A stretch of DNA of 64,000 nt from a bacterium (GTDB lineage Bacteria; Planctomycetota; Planctomycetia; Isosphaerales; Isosphaeraceae): NCBI GenBank assembly GCA_016125085.1, contig WGMM01000026.1, positions 1 through 64,000 on the forward strand, given 5' to 3'. A program made the translations under genes and the position numbers. Of the stretch, positions 17,878 through 28,341 are shown piece by piece. Position 1 is the first letter of the stretch; each line of letters begins with the position of its first letter. A model generated the notes under the pieces. That model was not told the DNA's origin. It worked only from the letters and a program-made list of their open reading frames with translations, and searched no databases.

Positions 17878-18077
17878 GCGGGCCGGTCGGTTCCAGATTC
17901 CACGATGGCCGAACCTGCGAGTTCGATATAAAATAGTATCAAGCAAGAAATCCTCGCTTCGAATCTCCTGGCATGGAATCACGCATCAAAGCGATTCCAT
18001 GCCAGTCGTTGAACGAACGATCGGAATTTGCGTCGGTCGGATTCGCACATCGGTCTTCGCCGCCGGAGTTCGCCCGC

Positions 18078-20495
18078 ATGCGGTATCAGGCTGTTTTTCT
18101 GATTCTTGCGACCGCGTGCAATTTGCCAGCGCGTGGGCAGGAGACGACATCGGCTCCGAAGCCTCCCGCGAACCCCGCAGCAGGCAAGGCCGCGACCGCC
18201 CCAAAAAGCGAAGTCGAAGAATACCGCCAGGGCATCGCCGATCATCTCACGCTTGTGCGTAAGCAGATGCTCGACACGGCTTTTCCGCTGGCCCGGCGCG
18301 AGGCTATCGCGGCCGAAACGCTGGCTTATTTGCGGACGCAAGTCGCCGAGGCCCCCAACCCCGTCGAAGCCCTGGCCGTGTGGGCGAAGCTAATCGACCT
18401 GGCCCGCGAATTCTCCGAAGTCCATCCGAACCATCCGATGTCGGACCGGTTCCTTCTGACCCGGGCGGAAGGCTGGTGGCAGCGGTCGCGACTTGCGTCG
18501 CGTGTCGCTCGAGCCAGCGGCGAGCCGAAAGCAGCCGACCCCGGCAAGGCAGACCGCGACACCGCCCGGGAATTGCTGGAAGCCATGACGAAGGCCAACG
18601 GCCCGGCGAATGACCAGTATTCGCAGACGGCCCGATATCTGCTGGCCCAATGCCTGGCGGATCGCATTCTGGCCGAGTCGAACGTTACAACGGATGATGC
18701 TAGGGCAACTCGCGAGCGGATCCTTGAACTGACGAAAGGCATGGACGCCGAAACGCTGGCCGACTGGGCCCGCGTCATGCGTGCCCGGGCCCTGGCCGAA
18801 CTTGGACGAATCGACGAAGCGACCGCTGAAGTCGATAAAATCAGCGAAGCCTTTCGCAACCAGTTCACCGTGCCATGGGCCGAAGTGCGGGTTCTGGTGC
18901 TGACGAAATCGAAAAAATGGAATGAAGCCAGCGAATTCCTCAATTCGGCCGACGTGCCCGTGCCGGCCCTGGCGAAGCTTCGCACCGAAGTCTGGACCGA
19001 TCGCCTCGCCCAGGCGAAAACGCCTGAAGAGAAAGCCGAATCCGCCGCGGCCCTGATCAGCGCCGCCCGGCTCGCCCTCAGCAAAGAAGACCCAGCCTGC
19101 GACGAAGCTCTGCGGCAAATCAGCCGGACGGGAATCGAACCGGCTGCCGACGCCCCTCCCGACGACTGGTCTACACTGGCCAAATCCCACCTGCGCGCGG
19201 GCCGGACCGAATCGGCCGCCGTCGCGCTCGACCACGCCGCCGAACATGAAACGGACGCCAAAAACCGCACGGCCCTGACCTATCAAGCCGGGGCCGCCTG
19301 GCTCTCGGCCGGAAAGCCGAATTTCTGCCAGCAGCGGATGAAATCGGTGCTGGAAAGCCCCGACACTGGCGATATGGGCCCCAGGGCAGGCCTGATCCGC
19401 GTGATGGCCCTCAGCCGCATGGGCACAGCCGGCCGGCCGCTGCTGGACGAAGCCATAGACACGCACCTGAAACGGTTCGCCGACGACTCGCTGACCACGG
19501 GCGAAGTGCGCTGGATCGAGGCCGAAGCGGCCCGGGCCGAAGGCGACCTGGACCGCGCCCGCATCGCGCTGGAGGCCATCCCGCAAAGCCACCCTCGCTG
19601 GATGGCGGCCCTGCTGGCCATGTTCCGGGCCTCGCTGGAGCGGCTCGAAGAACTCGTGCTGGTGGCTGACAACAAGACATTCACGAAGGAATGGGACCTG
19701 GCCCGCAAGCGGCTGGAACGGGCCCGAGACTCGGGCCTGCCGGCCGAGGACAAGGCCACGATCGAGCTGGCCATCGCCCGGATGGACCTGACCCCGGGGG
19801 CCGACCGTTATGACGCAGCCCGCCAGTCGTGCACACGGCTTCTGCCGATTCTCACTCGCGACAGCCAGCGGCAATGGGCCCAGGCTCTCTTGATTCTGGC
19901 CGACGCCCTGATCGGCCGCAAACTCGACCTGCGCGAACGGCTGGCCGGCCGCGACCGCGACATGGACGTTTCGCTGATCCTGGACATGTGCCGCGTGCTC
20001 GACACATCCGCATTCATCATCGACTCCGAAGCCACCCGGCGGCACCTGGGCGCAGCCATGGCCAGCGTTGCCGAAAGCCTGCCGCCCGCCGGACCGGCGT
20101 TTTCGGACGACGTCAATCAGGAGCTTGAACTGCGGAAAATCCGCGGGCTGATCTATGCCGGCAACCCTTCGGCCGCCGAGGCCCGCATGGACACCTGGCT
20201 CACGGCCAATCCGGACGTGAAGCCGGGGCTTCTCTACGGCGTGGCCGACGCTCTTTTGCGCCTGAACGCCACACAAAAGGCCATCGACTACCTGAGCAAA
20301 TGGGTGACGCAGGTGCCGGAGGGCACGCCTTCGTGGTTCCTGGGCCGGCTGGAACTGGCCAGGGCCCTTTACCGGGAAGGCCACGACAAGGAGGCGAAAC
20401 AGCTCGTGGACACCACCCTCCTCCTCTACCCCGAAGCCGGCGGCGTAGGGATGAAGCGCAAGTTCGAGACGTTCCGGCGTTCGATGGGGAAGTGA
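18078..20495 (+). CDS. Large secreted tetratricopeptide-like protein
   Basis: The protein has 805 residues from the ATG at 18078 (GGAG at 18064-18067). It begins with a signal peptide, MRYQAVFLILATACNLPARG. The rest is almost wholly alpha-helical and rich in Ala, Leu, Glu and Arg. Recurrent helix pairs of TPR type can be seen, for example YLLAQCLADRILAESN, ALAELGRIDEATAEVDKI, ARAEGDLDRARIALEAIP and LARALYREGHDKEAKQLVDT. It is probably a periplasmic scaffold. No catalytic motif was recognised, and the neighbours do not indicate a pathway. Confidence 0.72.
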   Translation: MRYQAVFLILATACNLPARGQETTSAPKPPANPAAGKAATAPKSEVEEYRQGIADHLTLVRKQMLDTAFPLARREAIAAETLAYLRTQVAEAPNPVEALAVWAKLIDLAREFSEVHPNHPMSDRFLLTRAEGWWQRSRLASRVARASGEPKAADPGKADRDTARELLEAMTKANGPANDQYSQTARYLLAQCLADRILAESNVTTDDARATRERILELTKGMDAETLADWARVMRARALAELGRIDEATAEVDKISEAFRNQFTVPWAEVRVLVLTKSKKWNEASEFLNSADVPVPALAKLRTEVWTDRLAQAKTPEEKAESAAALISAARLALSKEDPACDEALRQISRTGIEPAADAPPDDWSTLAKSHLRAGRTESAAVALDHAAEHETDAKNRTALTYQAGAAWLSAGKPNFCQQRMKSVLESPDTGDMGPRAGLIRVMALSRMGTAGRPLLDEAIDTHLKRFADDSLTTGEVRWIEAEAARAEGDLDRARIALEAIPQSHPRWMAALLAMFRASLERLEELVLVADNKTFTKEWDLARKRLERARDSGLPAEDKATIELAIARMDLTPGADRYDAARQSCTRLLPILTRDSQRQWAQALLILADALIGRKLDLRERLAGRDRDMDVSLILDMCRVLDTSAFIIDSEATRRHLGAAMASVAESLPPAGPAFSDDVNQELELRKIRGLIYAGNPSAAEARMDTWLTANPDVKPGLLYGVADALLRLNATQKAIDYLSKWVTQVPEGTPSWFLGRLELARALYREGHDKEAKQLVDTTLLLYPEAGGVGMKRKFETFRRSMGK

Positions 20496-20540
20496 CTCCG
20501 CCGCCACGACTCGACGGTCGCACTCCTCAGGAATACCAGC

Positions 20541-21233
20541 TCATACGTATTCGGAACGCCACTTGTCGAACGCTGACGAAGGCCAGCAGAATTCTTCGAA
20601 TCTGGTCGACAGGCGATCATAGAGTTTTTTCAAAGCCCGCTGGTAGCGTTTGTGTGCACTATCGGGCGACATTCCAAGCTGGCGTCCGATTTCGGCAATC
20701 GAATCTTTTCCAGTTGCCTTTCGCTCGATGAGGATTCGATCGATTTCCGGCAATTTGCTCATTTCCTCGAATAGCCGTTCGGCAAGATCTTCGTTTCCTT
20801 TTCTTTCGGTTTCAGGGCTGCCCTGGCGATCCGGGATATCCCAGTCCCCGGCGATCGTGCGAATCGATTCGATGGAAATTTCCTTGTTGATTGCGGATTT
20901 GCCTGATCGATAATACTTTTTCATCGCGTCGAGATACTTACGGCGCAGGATCCCTTCCAGCCAGTTCCGGAGAGCTTCAGGCGATTTGCCGCGGAATCCT
21001 TCGTAATTGCGCACCGCTACGATCATCGATTCCTGCACGAGATCCGAATCGGAAAGTTTGGCTTTCATATCAGGCTTGAGCAAAAGTCACGCGACTTTTT
21101 TCAGGTAAGTCCGGTGCGACTCCAGCACATCGGTCGAGAACGGCTCCATGATCGAGGCATCATGCGTATCGGGTTCGATCTGTCCATTCGATTCGATCGT
21201 CCCAGCACCCTCGACGAAAACCGGATCGTTCAT
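20541..21233 (-). pseudogene. ECF-type sigma factor interrupted by one in-frame TGA
   Basis: Read from the ATG at 21233 (AAAGGAA upstream), the frame encodes a planctomycete-type ECF sigma factor of about 230 codons, interrupted by TGA at 21087-21089. The two parts lie in the same frame and join without a gap: LESHRTYLKKVA, stop, LLLKPDMKAKLSDSDLVQES. In relatives the stop position is arginine (YLRLLARLQL), so a CGA-to-TGA change explains it. The downstream part keeps region 2 (SDLVQESM, FRGKSPEALRNWLEGILRR) and region 4 helix-turn-helix (DSIAEIGRQLGMSPDSAHKR). It could be a dead gene, a readthrough case, a sequencing error, or restart from TTG at 21083 or ATG at 21068. It diverges from the giant RTX gene. 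Confidence 0.82.
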
Positions 21234-21847
21234 ACGTCGTTCCTTTGAGTACGGATAAGACATCGCAACGTTTGCGTTCAGGAATTCGCCCCACACTTCT
21301 GAAGAATCCTTATCGGAAGTGCTTCATCAACGTAAATTCGTACGATGGCATACTCCAGCGCAAAAGTTGCCCTCATCGTCATGATTTTCCGATTGAGTCC
21401 GCTTTTCGCTAAGATCGGAGGATCCGGAAGATCGATTCAAAGAGAATCCCAGCCCAAAAACGCATGATTGCATGCATTGCAAATTCGGGCACGGATCAAC
21501 GGCAGACAATCGAGACGAGCACCGAAGAAATTGAAATTCCCTGTAAGTACATCCATATCATGAGGTTAAGTAGCCAAGAAAATAGCCCTCAAAAAGTTTT
21601 GTCCAAATTACCCAGTTTCGTGCAACTAAAGAATAGACAGAGTTGGTCGGAAAGTGATTGATTGCGGCAACCGCAAGAGATTTCGGCTTTCTGATTCGAC
21701 CGCATCGAACTCACAACGCGACATCAAGAGAGTCGAAGCCACGAAACGAAAGCCCGCGTGCTTTCGCGGGAGAGGCTCTGTCTGCAATCATCCTAATCTG
21801 GCCTCCAATCAATCGTTCAGTCACCGCAAGAGTCGAGGTATACAGTG
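21234..21847. other. AT-richer intergenic region upstream of the RTX gene
   Basis: These ~610 bases separate the divergent sigma gene and RTX gene. No convincing gene is seen; the small open frames lack ribosome-binding sites and family resemblance. The region is richer in A+T than most of the window. GAGG at 21835-21838 is the ribosome-binding site of the RTX gene. Confidence 0.6.
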
Positions 21848-24800
21848 ATGTTCCAAGGAAAAGTTGATCGTAAGAATAAGTCTTCGAATAGAGTCTATCG
21901 AACTAATCGACGCAGAAACCGGTCGCATACGAGTCTATTTGCTGGCGTCGAACTAGAAAGACGCGAGCTGCTTACAATAGATAAGGTAGCATTTATCGTG
22001 ACTGGCCTTGGCGGCGAGGACTATTCTCCTGAGGTTGAGACGAAACTTAAGAATTTGGACTTCGTAATCAACCCTGATTACCCAGGCACTATTTCGAACT
22101 GGAATTCGATCAACCAAGCAGGTGATGTCGGGGGGACAGGTTTTAAAATCTCAACGATAAATATTCCGGGAAACACAATCGATCCAGGATTTGGATTACC
22201 TACGTTCAGCATTCCGGAGATTACAATCCCTGACCTTACCAAGCAAATAAAGTTTGATATTAACATTGGTTCACCGAGTACGAATGACGACCTCGTTAAC
22301 CCGATGCTTCAATCCCTAAGGCAATATAGCGACGAGGATGTGATCGTTCTGATCGGACACAGTCTCGGTGCGGACTCGGTCCTTGAGGTCGCGAGAAAGG
22401 CCAATGTCGAAATTGACCTGTTGGTATTGATCGACCCTGTGGGGTATGTCAATACTTCTTCGTTACCTCAAACCGGAATCAACGCACCTGGCATGGTCAT
22501 TTCATTTTCGAACGGAATCAGCAATAGCGACGGAATGACGCCTGGCTTCCGGTCAGGACTGCCTGAGGTTCCGAGCAATGTCAAATACCTTTACAACAGG
22601 TGGCAAACAAATTCCCTTTTCCCCTTTGATTATTCAAGCTCTGGCCGCCTTGTGAGCCAAGCCTCCAGATCCGTCGATGACGATTTCAAAGGGAAAGGTC
22701 CGGGTGGCAAGGATATCGCTAGCCAATCCGAATTGAATACCACGGAGCGGTACACCCCCGATGCAATCCTTGATGCACAAGCATACTTAGCAGGAGCAGT
22801 CGACCTGAATCCACTCACTACTCGGGATGTGGAGATCAGACCAGACAATCCGCTGACGCCTGGTATCGATGAGAAAGTGATCGCGACAGTACCGGCAAGG
22901 AACCCTAACTATAACACAACAACCATGCAGCTGCATCGCGACATGCCGCGCAACAACCAAATCGAAGACGAATTACAAGCAATTCTGGAGGGACTTACCC
23001 CAAAACCGCCAGTTGCTCAAGCTTCGATCACCAACCCCAAGCCCAGCTACTTCGAAGGCGACTCGATCCAACTCTCGAGCGCAGGAACTTCCGATCCGAA
23101 TCCCGGAGACCTGCAGAATCTCAAATACGAATGGACTGTCTACGACTCAGCCGCTACTGGCATCGCGGGTGGTCAAATTATCAATTTGCCGAACGTTCCG
23201 AATCCGACGTTCGTTCCACCGGACAACGACACTTACACCGTGACCCTCACGGTCGAGGACTCGTCAGGCTTGAGAAGCCTGCCCGTTTCATTCTCGATCG
23301 TGGTCAATAACGTCGCGCCTTCCATGTCACCGATTTCTGGTCCGACAAACTGGGTCCGTTCGTTCCCGGCCCAATATTCCACGGACTTCACCGATCCAGG
23401 TTCGGCGGACACGCATACGATCCAGTGGAATTTCGGCGATGGCATCGTCACGCCCTGGTCCGTGGCTTTCGTGACTCCGCCATTCTCGCTCATCCCTGTC
23501 CCCAACAACGCAAACCATACTTTTAAGAACACCGGCACTTTCGCTCTCACTGCCACGGTGAGGGACGACGATGGCGGCTCGGACTCGAAGTCGCTCAATG
23601 TCAACGTCAAAGCCGCTGGCTTGATCCCCGACCCTTATTCGCCAGGCAAAACCGCTCTTGCGGTCGGCGGAACGGGGATGGACGACAAGATCTTCGTTCG
23701 CAGGAACGAATCCGCCGGTTACGTTGACGTTTACATGAACGGTGTCTTCGAAGGCTCGTTCGCCCCGACCGGTCACGTCCTGGTTCACGCCGCGGAAGGC
23801 GATGACTTCGTCGAAGTCGATGTCAGGATCGTTTCACCCACGATCGTCTGGGGCGATGAAGGCAACGATTTTCTCAAAGCCGATGCCACGCTCCTGGGCG
23901 GACCGGGCAACGACACGTTCGTCGTGCCGGCCGGTACCAACACCATCGACGGCGATGACGGCGCGGACGTCATTCTCGTCGAAGGCTCGCAAATCAATGA
24001 CATGCTCGACGTGTTCCAAACGCAACTGGCGGGGGTCGATACGACTGTCGTCATCAACACCCAGTTCGGTTCGGACCCCATTCAGACCAGCTCCAACACA
24101 GTCCGAAACGTCGAGCTCATCAAGCTCGACGGCCTGGATGGCAACGATCAGCTCCTGCTCAGCGGCACCGGGTTGATTCCGTTCGCGGCTTACGGCGGTT
24201 TCGGCAATGACTGGATCGACGGGTCGCAGCCAGATATCGTCACCGCTTCGGCCTTCATTACCGCATACGGCGAACAGGGAAGGGACACGATCCGTGGCGG
24301 TGCTGGATTTGACCAGCTCTTCGGCGGCGACGATGCCGATCTTTTTTTCTGGGACTCCGTCGAGAGCTTCTACCGTCTTGATGGCGGAACCGGCTCCGAT
24401 GCGGTGATCGTCACTGGTACCTTCGGCTCGGATTGTTTCCAGGTCGCACCCGACGACTTTCTTTCGAACCAAGTTCGAGTGACAGTCAATGCCAGCGGCG
24501 GAACGCCATTATATGGCAGAATTCTTGCCGCCGATGTCGAACAGGTCAGCCTGAAGGGCGAAGCCGGCGATGATCTCTACGAAATCCTGCCGCTGACGCC
24601 CACTATGGTCAACCTTCTCGATATCGATTACGGCCCGTCGGGCAATGATGTCGCCGTGCTCAAGCTCCCGATCGAAGGGGCGGCCATCAGCGTTTCGCCC
24701 ACCATGTCCTCCGCTTCGGCTCAGGTCAATGGGCTGAAAGAGATGATCCGGTTCTTCAACGCCACCACGGCCGATACGCTGCGGGTCGAAGGGGGCCTGG

Positions 24801-26812
24801 GCGATGATGTCGTGAAAGTCTTCCCGCAAGTGCTGGCTACGATGTCGGTCGTGGTCGATGGCGGCGACGGCGACGATTACATCTCGGGCGCCATCACCGC
24901 GATGGGCGGTGCAGGCGACGATATCCTGATCGGCACGGCGTTCGGCGATATCCTGCTGGGTGGCCTGGGCAACGACAGCATCGAAGGGCTGGGCGGAGAC
25001 GACCTGCTTCTGGGCGATGCCGAAGGCACGGGGGCCGGCTCGGTCCCAATCACGTGCGAGGGCGACCTGACGCCCAGCATGACACCCGTCGCCATCTCGG
25101 CCTATGTGGCCGCGGGCGGGAATGACACGATCAAGGGTGGCGACGGCAACGACTCGCTCAATGGTGGTTATGCCGACGACATGATCTATGGCGACGCCGG
25201 CAACGACCTGATCGGCTTCCTGGCCTTCGGTTCGAATCCTGCACTGCCGACGGCCTTCGACGAGCCCGGGGCCGATTCGATCTGGGGCGGCACAGGTGCT
25301 GACTCGATCGACGGAGCGGCCGGGAATGACGAAATCTATGGCGATGCCGGAGCGGACGTCATTCGCGGCGACCTGGACAACGACAAGATCTGGGGCGGCG
25401 AAGACGCCGACCTGATCGAGGGCAACACCGGTGCCGACACCATATACGGCGATGCCGGGGCCGATACCATCTACGGCAACGCCGGTAACGACTCGATCTG
25501 GGGTGGTGATGACGCTGACCTGATCGAAGGCAACACCGGAGCCGATACGATCCATGGCGACGCCGGTGCTGACACGATCTTCGGCAACGAAGACGGTGAC
25601 GCAATTTACGGCGATGCCGGAAACGATTCGATCTTCGGCAATGACGGCGACGACCTGATCTGGGGCGGAGCCGACGCCGATCAGATCGCGGGCGGTCAGG
25701 GTCAAGACACCGCTTACGGCGAGGCCGGAACGGACCTGATCTACGGCAACGAAGGCAACGACGAGCTTTCGGGCGGTGCCGATTCCGACACCATCTACGG
25801 CGGCCTGGGCGCCGACGTGATGTTCGGCGACGAAGGAAACGACCTGATGTGCGGCGGCCCAGCTTCGACGGAATCGGTTGACCCGACGCTCGACGGCAAT
25901 GACACGATGCTCGGCGGCTCGGGCAATGACGCTGTCTTCGGCGACTACGGCAACGACTTCGTCAACGGTGGCGAAGGTAACGACAACCTGTGGGGCAATG
26001 AAGGCAACGATACGCTCGGCGTGATCGAATTCCGCGGTGCTCTGTATCAGGACTACGGCGCGGATTCGATGGTCGGTGGCGTGGGCGACGACTTCATCGC
26101 TGGTTCTCTCGACCCGCAGGACGGCAACGACGCCATGTTCGGCCAGGACGGCAATGACACCCTCTGGGGCGGTGCTGGCGGCGACATGATCTACGGCGGC
26201 GAGGGGGAAGACATCCTGCTCGGCGGAACGCCGGAAACGGCGAACACCGTGCACGTGCCCCGCGATCCGAAATTGCAGCAGGATGGCAATGACACGATGC
26301 TGGGCGGCAACGGCTTTGACCAAGTCGATGGCGGTAACGGTAACAACCTGATGGACGCCGGCGACGACGGCATTCGCGAGACCGTTCTGGGCGGCCTGGG
26401 CAACGATATGGCTTACAACCATATGAAGACTGACCCGGCCACCTATGACATTCTGGCCCTGGACGGGGGATTCAACCACAAGTTCCACGACGGATACCTG
26501 CTCGAACCGCCCGTACCGGCAGCGGACTGCGAGTTCGTCACGTGGGTGATTCCGACCATGTACTACACCGGTTACAAGGAACTGCACACCGGCGACATCG
26601 TGGAGCACCCGCCGCTGAAGTATCGGACGTCGCCGAACAACGGACCGAACGGACCGGTGAAGGCGCCGAAACCGATCAAGATCAACACGGGCAAAGCCGC
26701 CCAGAAGCCGGTGGCCAAACCGGCCGTCACGAAAACCGTGAAGCCCTTCGCCGGCAAGGTTCGGACTGTCGGAACCCTGAACGGGGCGAAGAAAATCGCG
26801 GCGAAGAGCTAA
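21848..26812 (+). CDS. Giant secreted protein: hydrolase-like domain, PKD domains and RTX repeats
   Basis: The protein has 1,654 residues from the ATG at 21848, preceded nine bases upstream by GAGG. Residues 1-40 carry the planctomycete N-terminal motif LFAGVELERRELLT. Residues ~45-380 resemble an alpha/beta hydrolase, with a lipase-like elbow VIVLIGHSLGADSVLEVA near residue 170 and LLVLIDPVGY after it. Two PKD-like beta domains follow (~386-590). From ~600 on there are hemolysin-type GGxGxD calcium-binding repeats, densest at ~1000-1510. The C-terminus is Lys/Pro/Ala-rich (KPVAKPAVTKTVKPFAGK). It is probably a secreted, calcium-folded surface protein. The first kilobase is noticeably more AT-rich than the RTX part, suggesting a mosaic origin. 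Confidence 0.88.
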   Translation: MFQGKVDRKNKSSNRVYRTNRRRNRSHTSLFAGVELERRELLTIDKVAFIVTGLGGEDYSPEVETKLKNLDFVINPDYPGTISNWNSINQAGDVGGTGFKISTINIPGNTIDPGFGLPTFSIPEITIPDLTKQIKFDINIGSPSTNDDLVNPMLQSLRQYSDEDVIVLIGHSLGADSVLEVARKANVEIDLLVLIDPVGYVNTSSLPQTGINAPGMVISFSNGISNSDGMTPGFRSGLPEVPSNVKYLYNRWQTNSLFPFDYSSSGRLVSQASRSVDDDFKGKGPGGKDIASQSELNTTERYTPDAILDAQAYLAGAVDLNPLTTRDVEIRPDNPLTPGIDEKVIATVPARNPNYNTTTMQLHRDMPRNNQIEDELQAILEGLTPKPPVAQASITNPKPSYFEGDSIQLSSAGTSDPNPGDLQNLKYEWTVYDSAATGIAGGQIINLPNVPNPTFVPPDNDTYTVTLTVEDSSGLRSLPVSFSIVVNNVAPSMSPISGPTNWVRSFPAQYSTDFTDPGSADTHTIQWNFGDGIVTPWSVAFVTPPFSLIPVPNNANHTFKNTGTFALTATVRDDDGGSDSKSLNVNVKAAGLIPDPYSPGKTALAVGGTGMDDKIFVRRNESAGYVDVYMNGVFEGSFAPTGHVLVHAAEGDDFVEVDVRIVSPTIVWGDEGNDFLKADATLLGGPGNDTFVVPAGTNTIDGDDGADVILVEGSQINDMLDVFQTQLAGVDTTVVINTQFGSDPIQTSSNTVRNVELIKLDGLDGNDQLLLSGTGLIPFAAYGGFGNDWIDGSQPDIVTASAFITAYGEQGRDTIRGGAGFDQLFGGDDADLFFWDSVESFYRLDGGTGSDAVIVTGTFGSDCFQVAPDDFLSNQVRVTVNASGGTPLYGRILAADVEQVSLKGEAGDDLYEILPLTPTMVNLLDIDYGPSGNDVAVLKLPIEGAAISVSPTMSSASAQVNGLKEMIRFFNATTADTLRVEGGLGDDVVKVFPQVLATMSVVVDGGDGDDYISGAITAMGGAGDDILIGTAFGDILLGGLGNDSIEGLGGDDLLLGDAEGTGAGSVPITCEGDLTPSMTPVAISAYVAAGGNDTIKGGDGNDSLNGGYADDMIYGDAGNDLIGFLAFGSNPALPTAFDEPGADSIWGGTGADSIDGAAGNDEIYGDAGADVIRGDLDNDKIWGGEDADLIEGNTGADTIYGDAGADTIYGNAGNDSIWGGDDADLIEGNTGADTIHGDAGADTIFGNEDGDAIYGDAGNDSIFGNDGDDLIWGGADADQIAGGQGQDTAYGEAGTDLIYGNEGNDELSGGADSDTIYGGLGADVMFGDEGNDLMCGGPASTESVDPTLDGNDTMLGGSGNDAVFGDYGNDFVNGGEGNDNLWGNEGNDTLGVIEFRGALYQDYGADSMVGGVGDDFIAGSLDPQDGNDAMFGQDGNDTLWGGAGGDMIYGGEGEDILLGGTPETANTVHVPRDPKLQQDGNDTMLGGNGFDQVDGGNGNNLMDAGDDGIRETVLGGLGNDMAYNHMKTDPATYDILALDGGFNHKFHDGYLLEPPVPAADCEFVTWVIPTMYYTGYKELHTGDIVEHPPLKYRTSPNNGPNGPVKAPKPIKINTGKAAQKPVAKPAVTKTVKPFAGKVRTVGTLNGAKKIAAKS

Positions 26813-26830
26813 TCAGCTGAGGGGGGCGAT

Positions 26831-26866
26831 GGCCGGCTTTTTCACCAAAAGTGGGAAAAACCGGCC
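26831..26866 (+). terminator. Terminator-like hairpin after the RTX gene
   Basis: GGCCGG plus TTTTT on the left pairs with AAAAA plus CCGGCC on the right, with a bulged C, 19 bases after the stop codon. The T-run lies inside the stem rather than after it. Confidence 0.5.
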
Positions 26867-27118
26867 GCCTGGGCCCCGTATTTTCGACCTATCGCAGCTC
26901 TGGCCCGGTTCTGCCTCGTTGGTGGAGCCGGGCCGGAGTTTTTCGATCGTTTCGAACACCTCCTTCAATTCGAATACTCGGGAGTCGCTCGTTCGAGGTC
27001 ATGATTTACGGTAATAACTCGAACAGATCCTGGTCGACCGATCGCAAGCCGATTTTCATACACTCCGAAAGAACGCCAGTTCTGCGTATGACACGAACTC
27101 GAGACGTTGGGACTGGTC

Positions 27119-27550
27119 TCAGCCCTCACGCTTTTCGATCCGCCCCTTCATCGCCCGCCAGGCTTCGGGCGAGATCACGATTTCCGCGATTCGGGGATCA
27201 CCGATCTGGAGCACGGGCCATTTTTGCCACTGGAACCAGGCTTCGCCCACGCCCTTGATTTCGCTCCACGGGATTTTCGCCGCATGGCCCCAGACACTCA
27301 AATACAACGCATCACGCCCGACCGTCATTTTCCCGATATTCCTGTATCTGACCGCACCGATTTTGAGCGTCTGACGCGTCAATGTCGGTTCAGGTTCGGA
27401 ACCGGTCATTGGGTACGTTCTTGCCAGATGGCCGAGGCCACCCGGGCGATTTCCCAAAAAGCGAATGAGAGAGATCACGCCATAAACAATTCCGCTCGCC
27501 AACGTGAGCGAGATCGCGACAAGAGCGAGTATGAAAGAGAACTGGTTCAT
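27119..27550 (-). CDS. Small membrane protein of unknown function
   Basis: The protein has 143 residues from the ATG at 27550, which has GAGG upstream; the longer frame adds an unlikely leader. One strong membrane helix (FILALVAISLTLASGIVYGVI) fills residues ~5-26. The remaining ~100 residues are soluble and beta-rich (RYRNIGKMTVGRDALYLSVW, then AAKIPWSEIKGVGEAW), resembling a small PH-like or bPH-type domain. No family was recognised. It stands alone on the minus strand between two giant plus-strand genes. Confidence 0.6.
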   Translation of the reverse strand: MNQFSFILALVAISLTLASGIVYGVISLIRFLGNRPGGLGHLARTYPMTGSEPEPTLTRQTLKIGAVRYRNIGKMTVGRDALYLSVWGHAAKIPWSEIKGVGEAWFQWQKWPVLQIGDPRIAEIVISPEAWRAMKGRIEKREG

Positions 27551-28341
27551 GAGCGAAACCTCATCAGTCTTGGGTTGCGGCAGTGCAGATGATAAAGGCT
27601 CATGATTCAGGACTACTCGAATCGAAATCGTGATTCTATCGAAGCGAGCGACTGCAGTCGCGAACCCGTGAGAATACGTCAAGCCCCAGCTGGCAGTTTT
27701 ATCCATCTTCAGTTTTCGAGAATCGAGCAGGTTTCCGTCTCTGGCAGATGTTTTCCGGCTGTTCTTTCCGGCAACGCAATTTCGTGTCAGTCGATCTTCT
27801 GATTCGCAATTGGCCTCATCCGGAAAAGCCGTATTTCTGCGAAGGTCTCATCTTATCACCATGTCCCGGGAAATTTGCAAGTTACGCTGCCAGGCCTCGT
27901 CATGTGTTCAGGCAGCCCCGATCCGATTCTGTTTCGAGATCACCGGGCCCTCTGCGCTCTGCGATTGAGACGCAATGCGATGAATCGTCAGATCCTGCCC
28001 CGACACTCGATCGTTCTCCTCAATCATGGCATCCTCCGACTTAAATGTTCGAACGAACCGATCGACTTTCTTTCTCAAAAGAACTTTCACTATCGGATTC
28101 CAAAAAAAAAGACCCGAGGAACGCAAACGATTACCACCAAGCGACTTGCCGTTTTGACCGCCGTTTCGAACCTGGATTTACGAAGCATGTCGCATCACAA
28201 AACGTTCCGTTCTGATAAGGGGGATTTCGATCGCTCTTCAATCGATAGCCTGGCCTAATCGATCCGCACAGCCACGGTCCAGCATCACAACCCAAGACGC
28301 CTCAACAACAATCACACATTTCCTATCGGAGAGTCATCGTC
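27551..28341. other. Long intergenic region upstream of the repeat protein
   Basis: No gene is supported in these ~790 bases. The short open frames have no ribosome-binding sites or recognisable products. GGAGAG at 28328-28333 is the ribosome-binding site of the following gene. An A-run at about 28104-28113 is the only low-complexity feature noticed. Confidence 0.6.

Noticed and set aside
18390-20507. 705-codon antisense frame opposite the TPR-like gene
   Set aside because: Low-complexity shadow; the plus strand has a signal peptide, ribosome-binding site and helical repeats.
21087-21089. TGA as selenocysteine codon in the sigma factor
   Set aside because: Relatives have arginine here, not cysteine, and no SECIS-like element is evident.
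24509-26608. 699-codon antisense frame opposite the RTX repeats
   Set aside because: Arises from the repetitive GGxGxD codons on the other strand; no ribosome-binding site or family.
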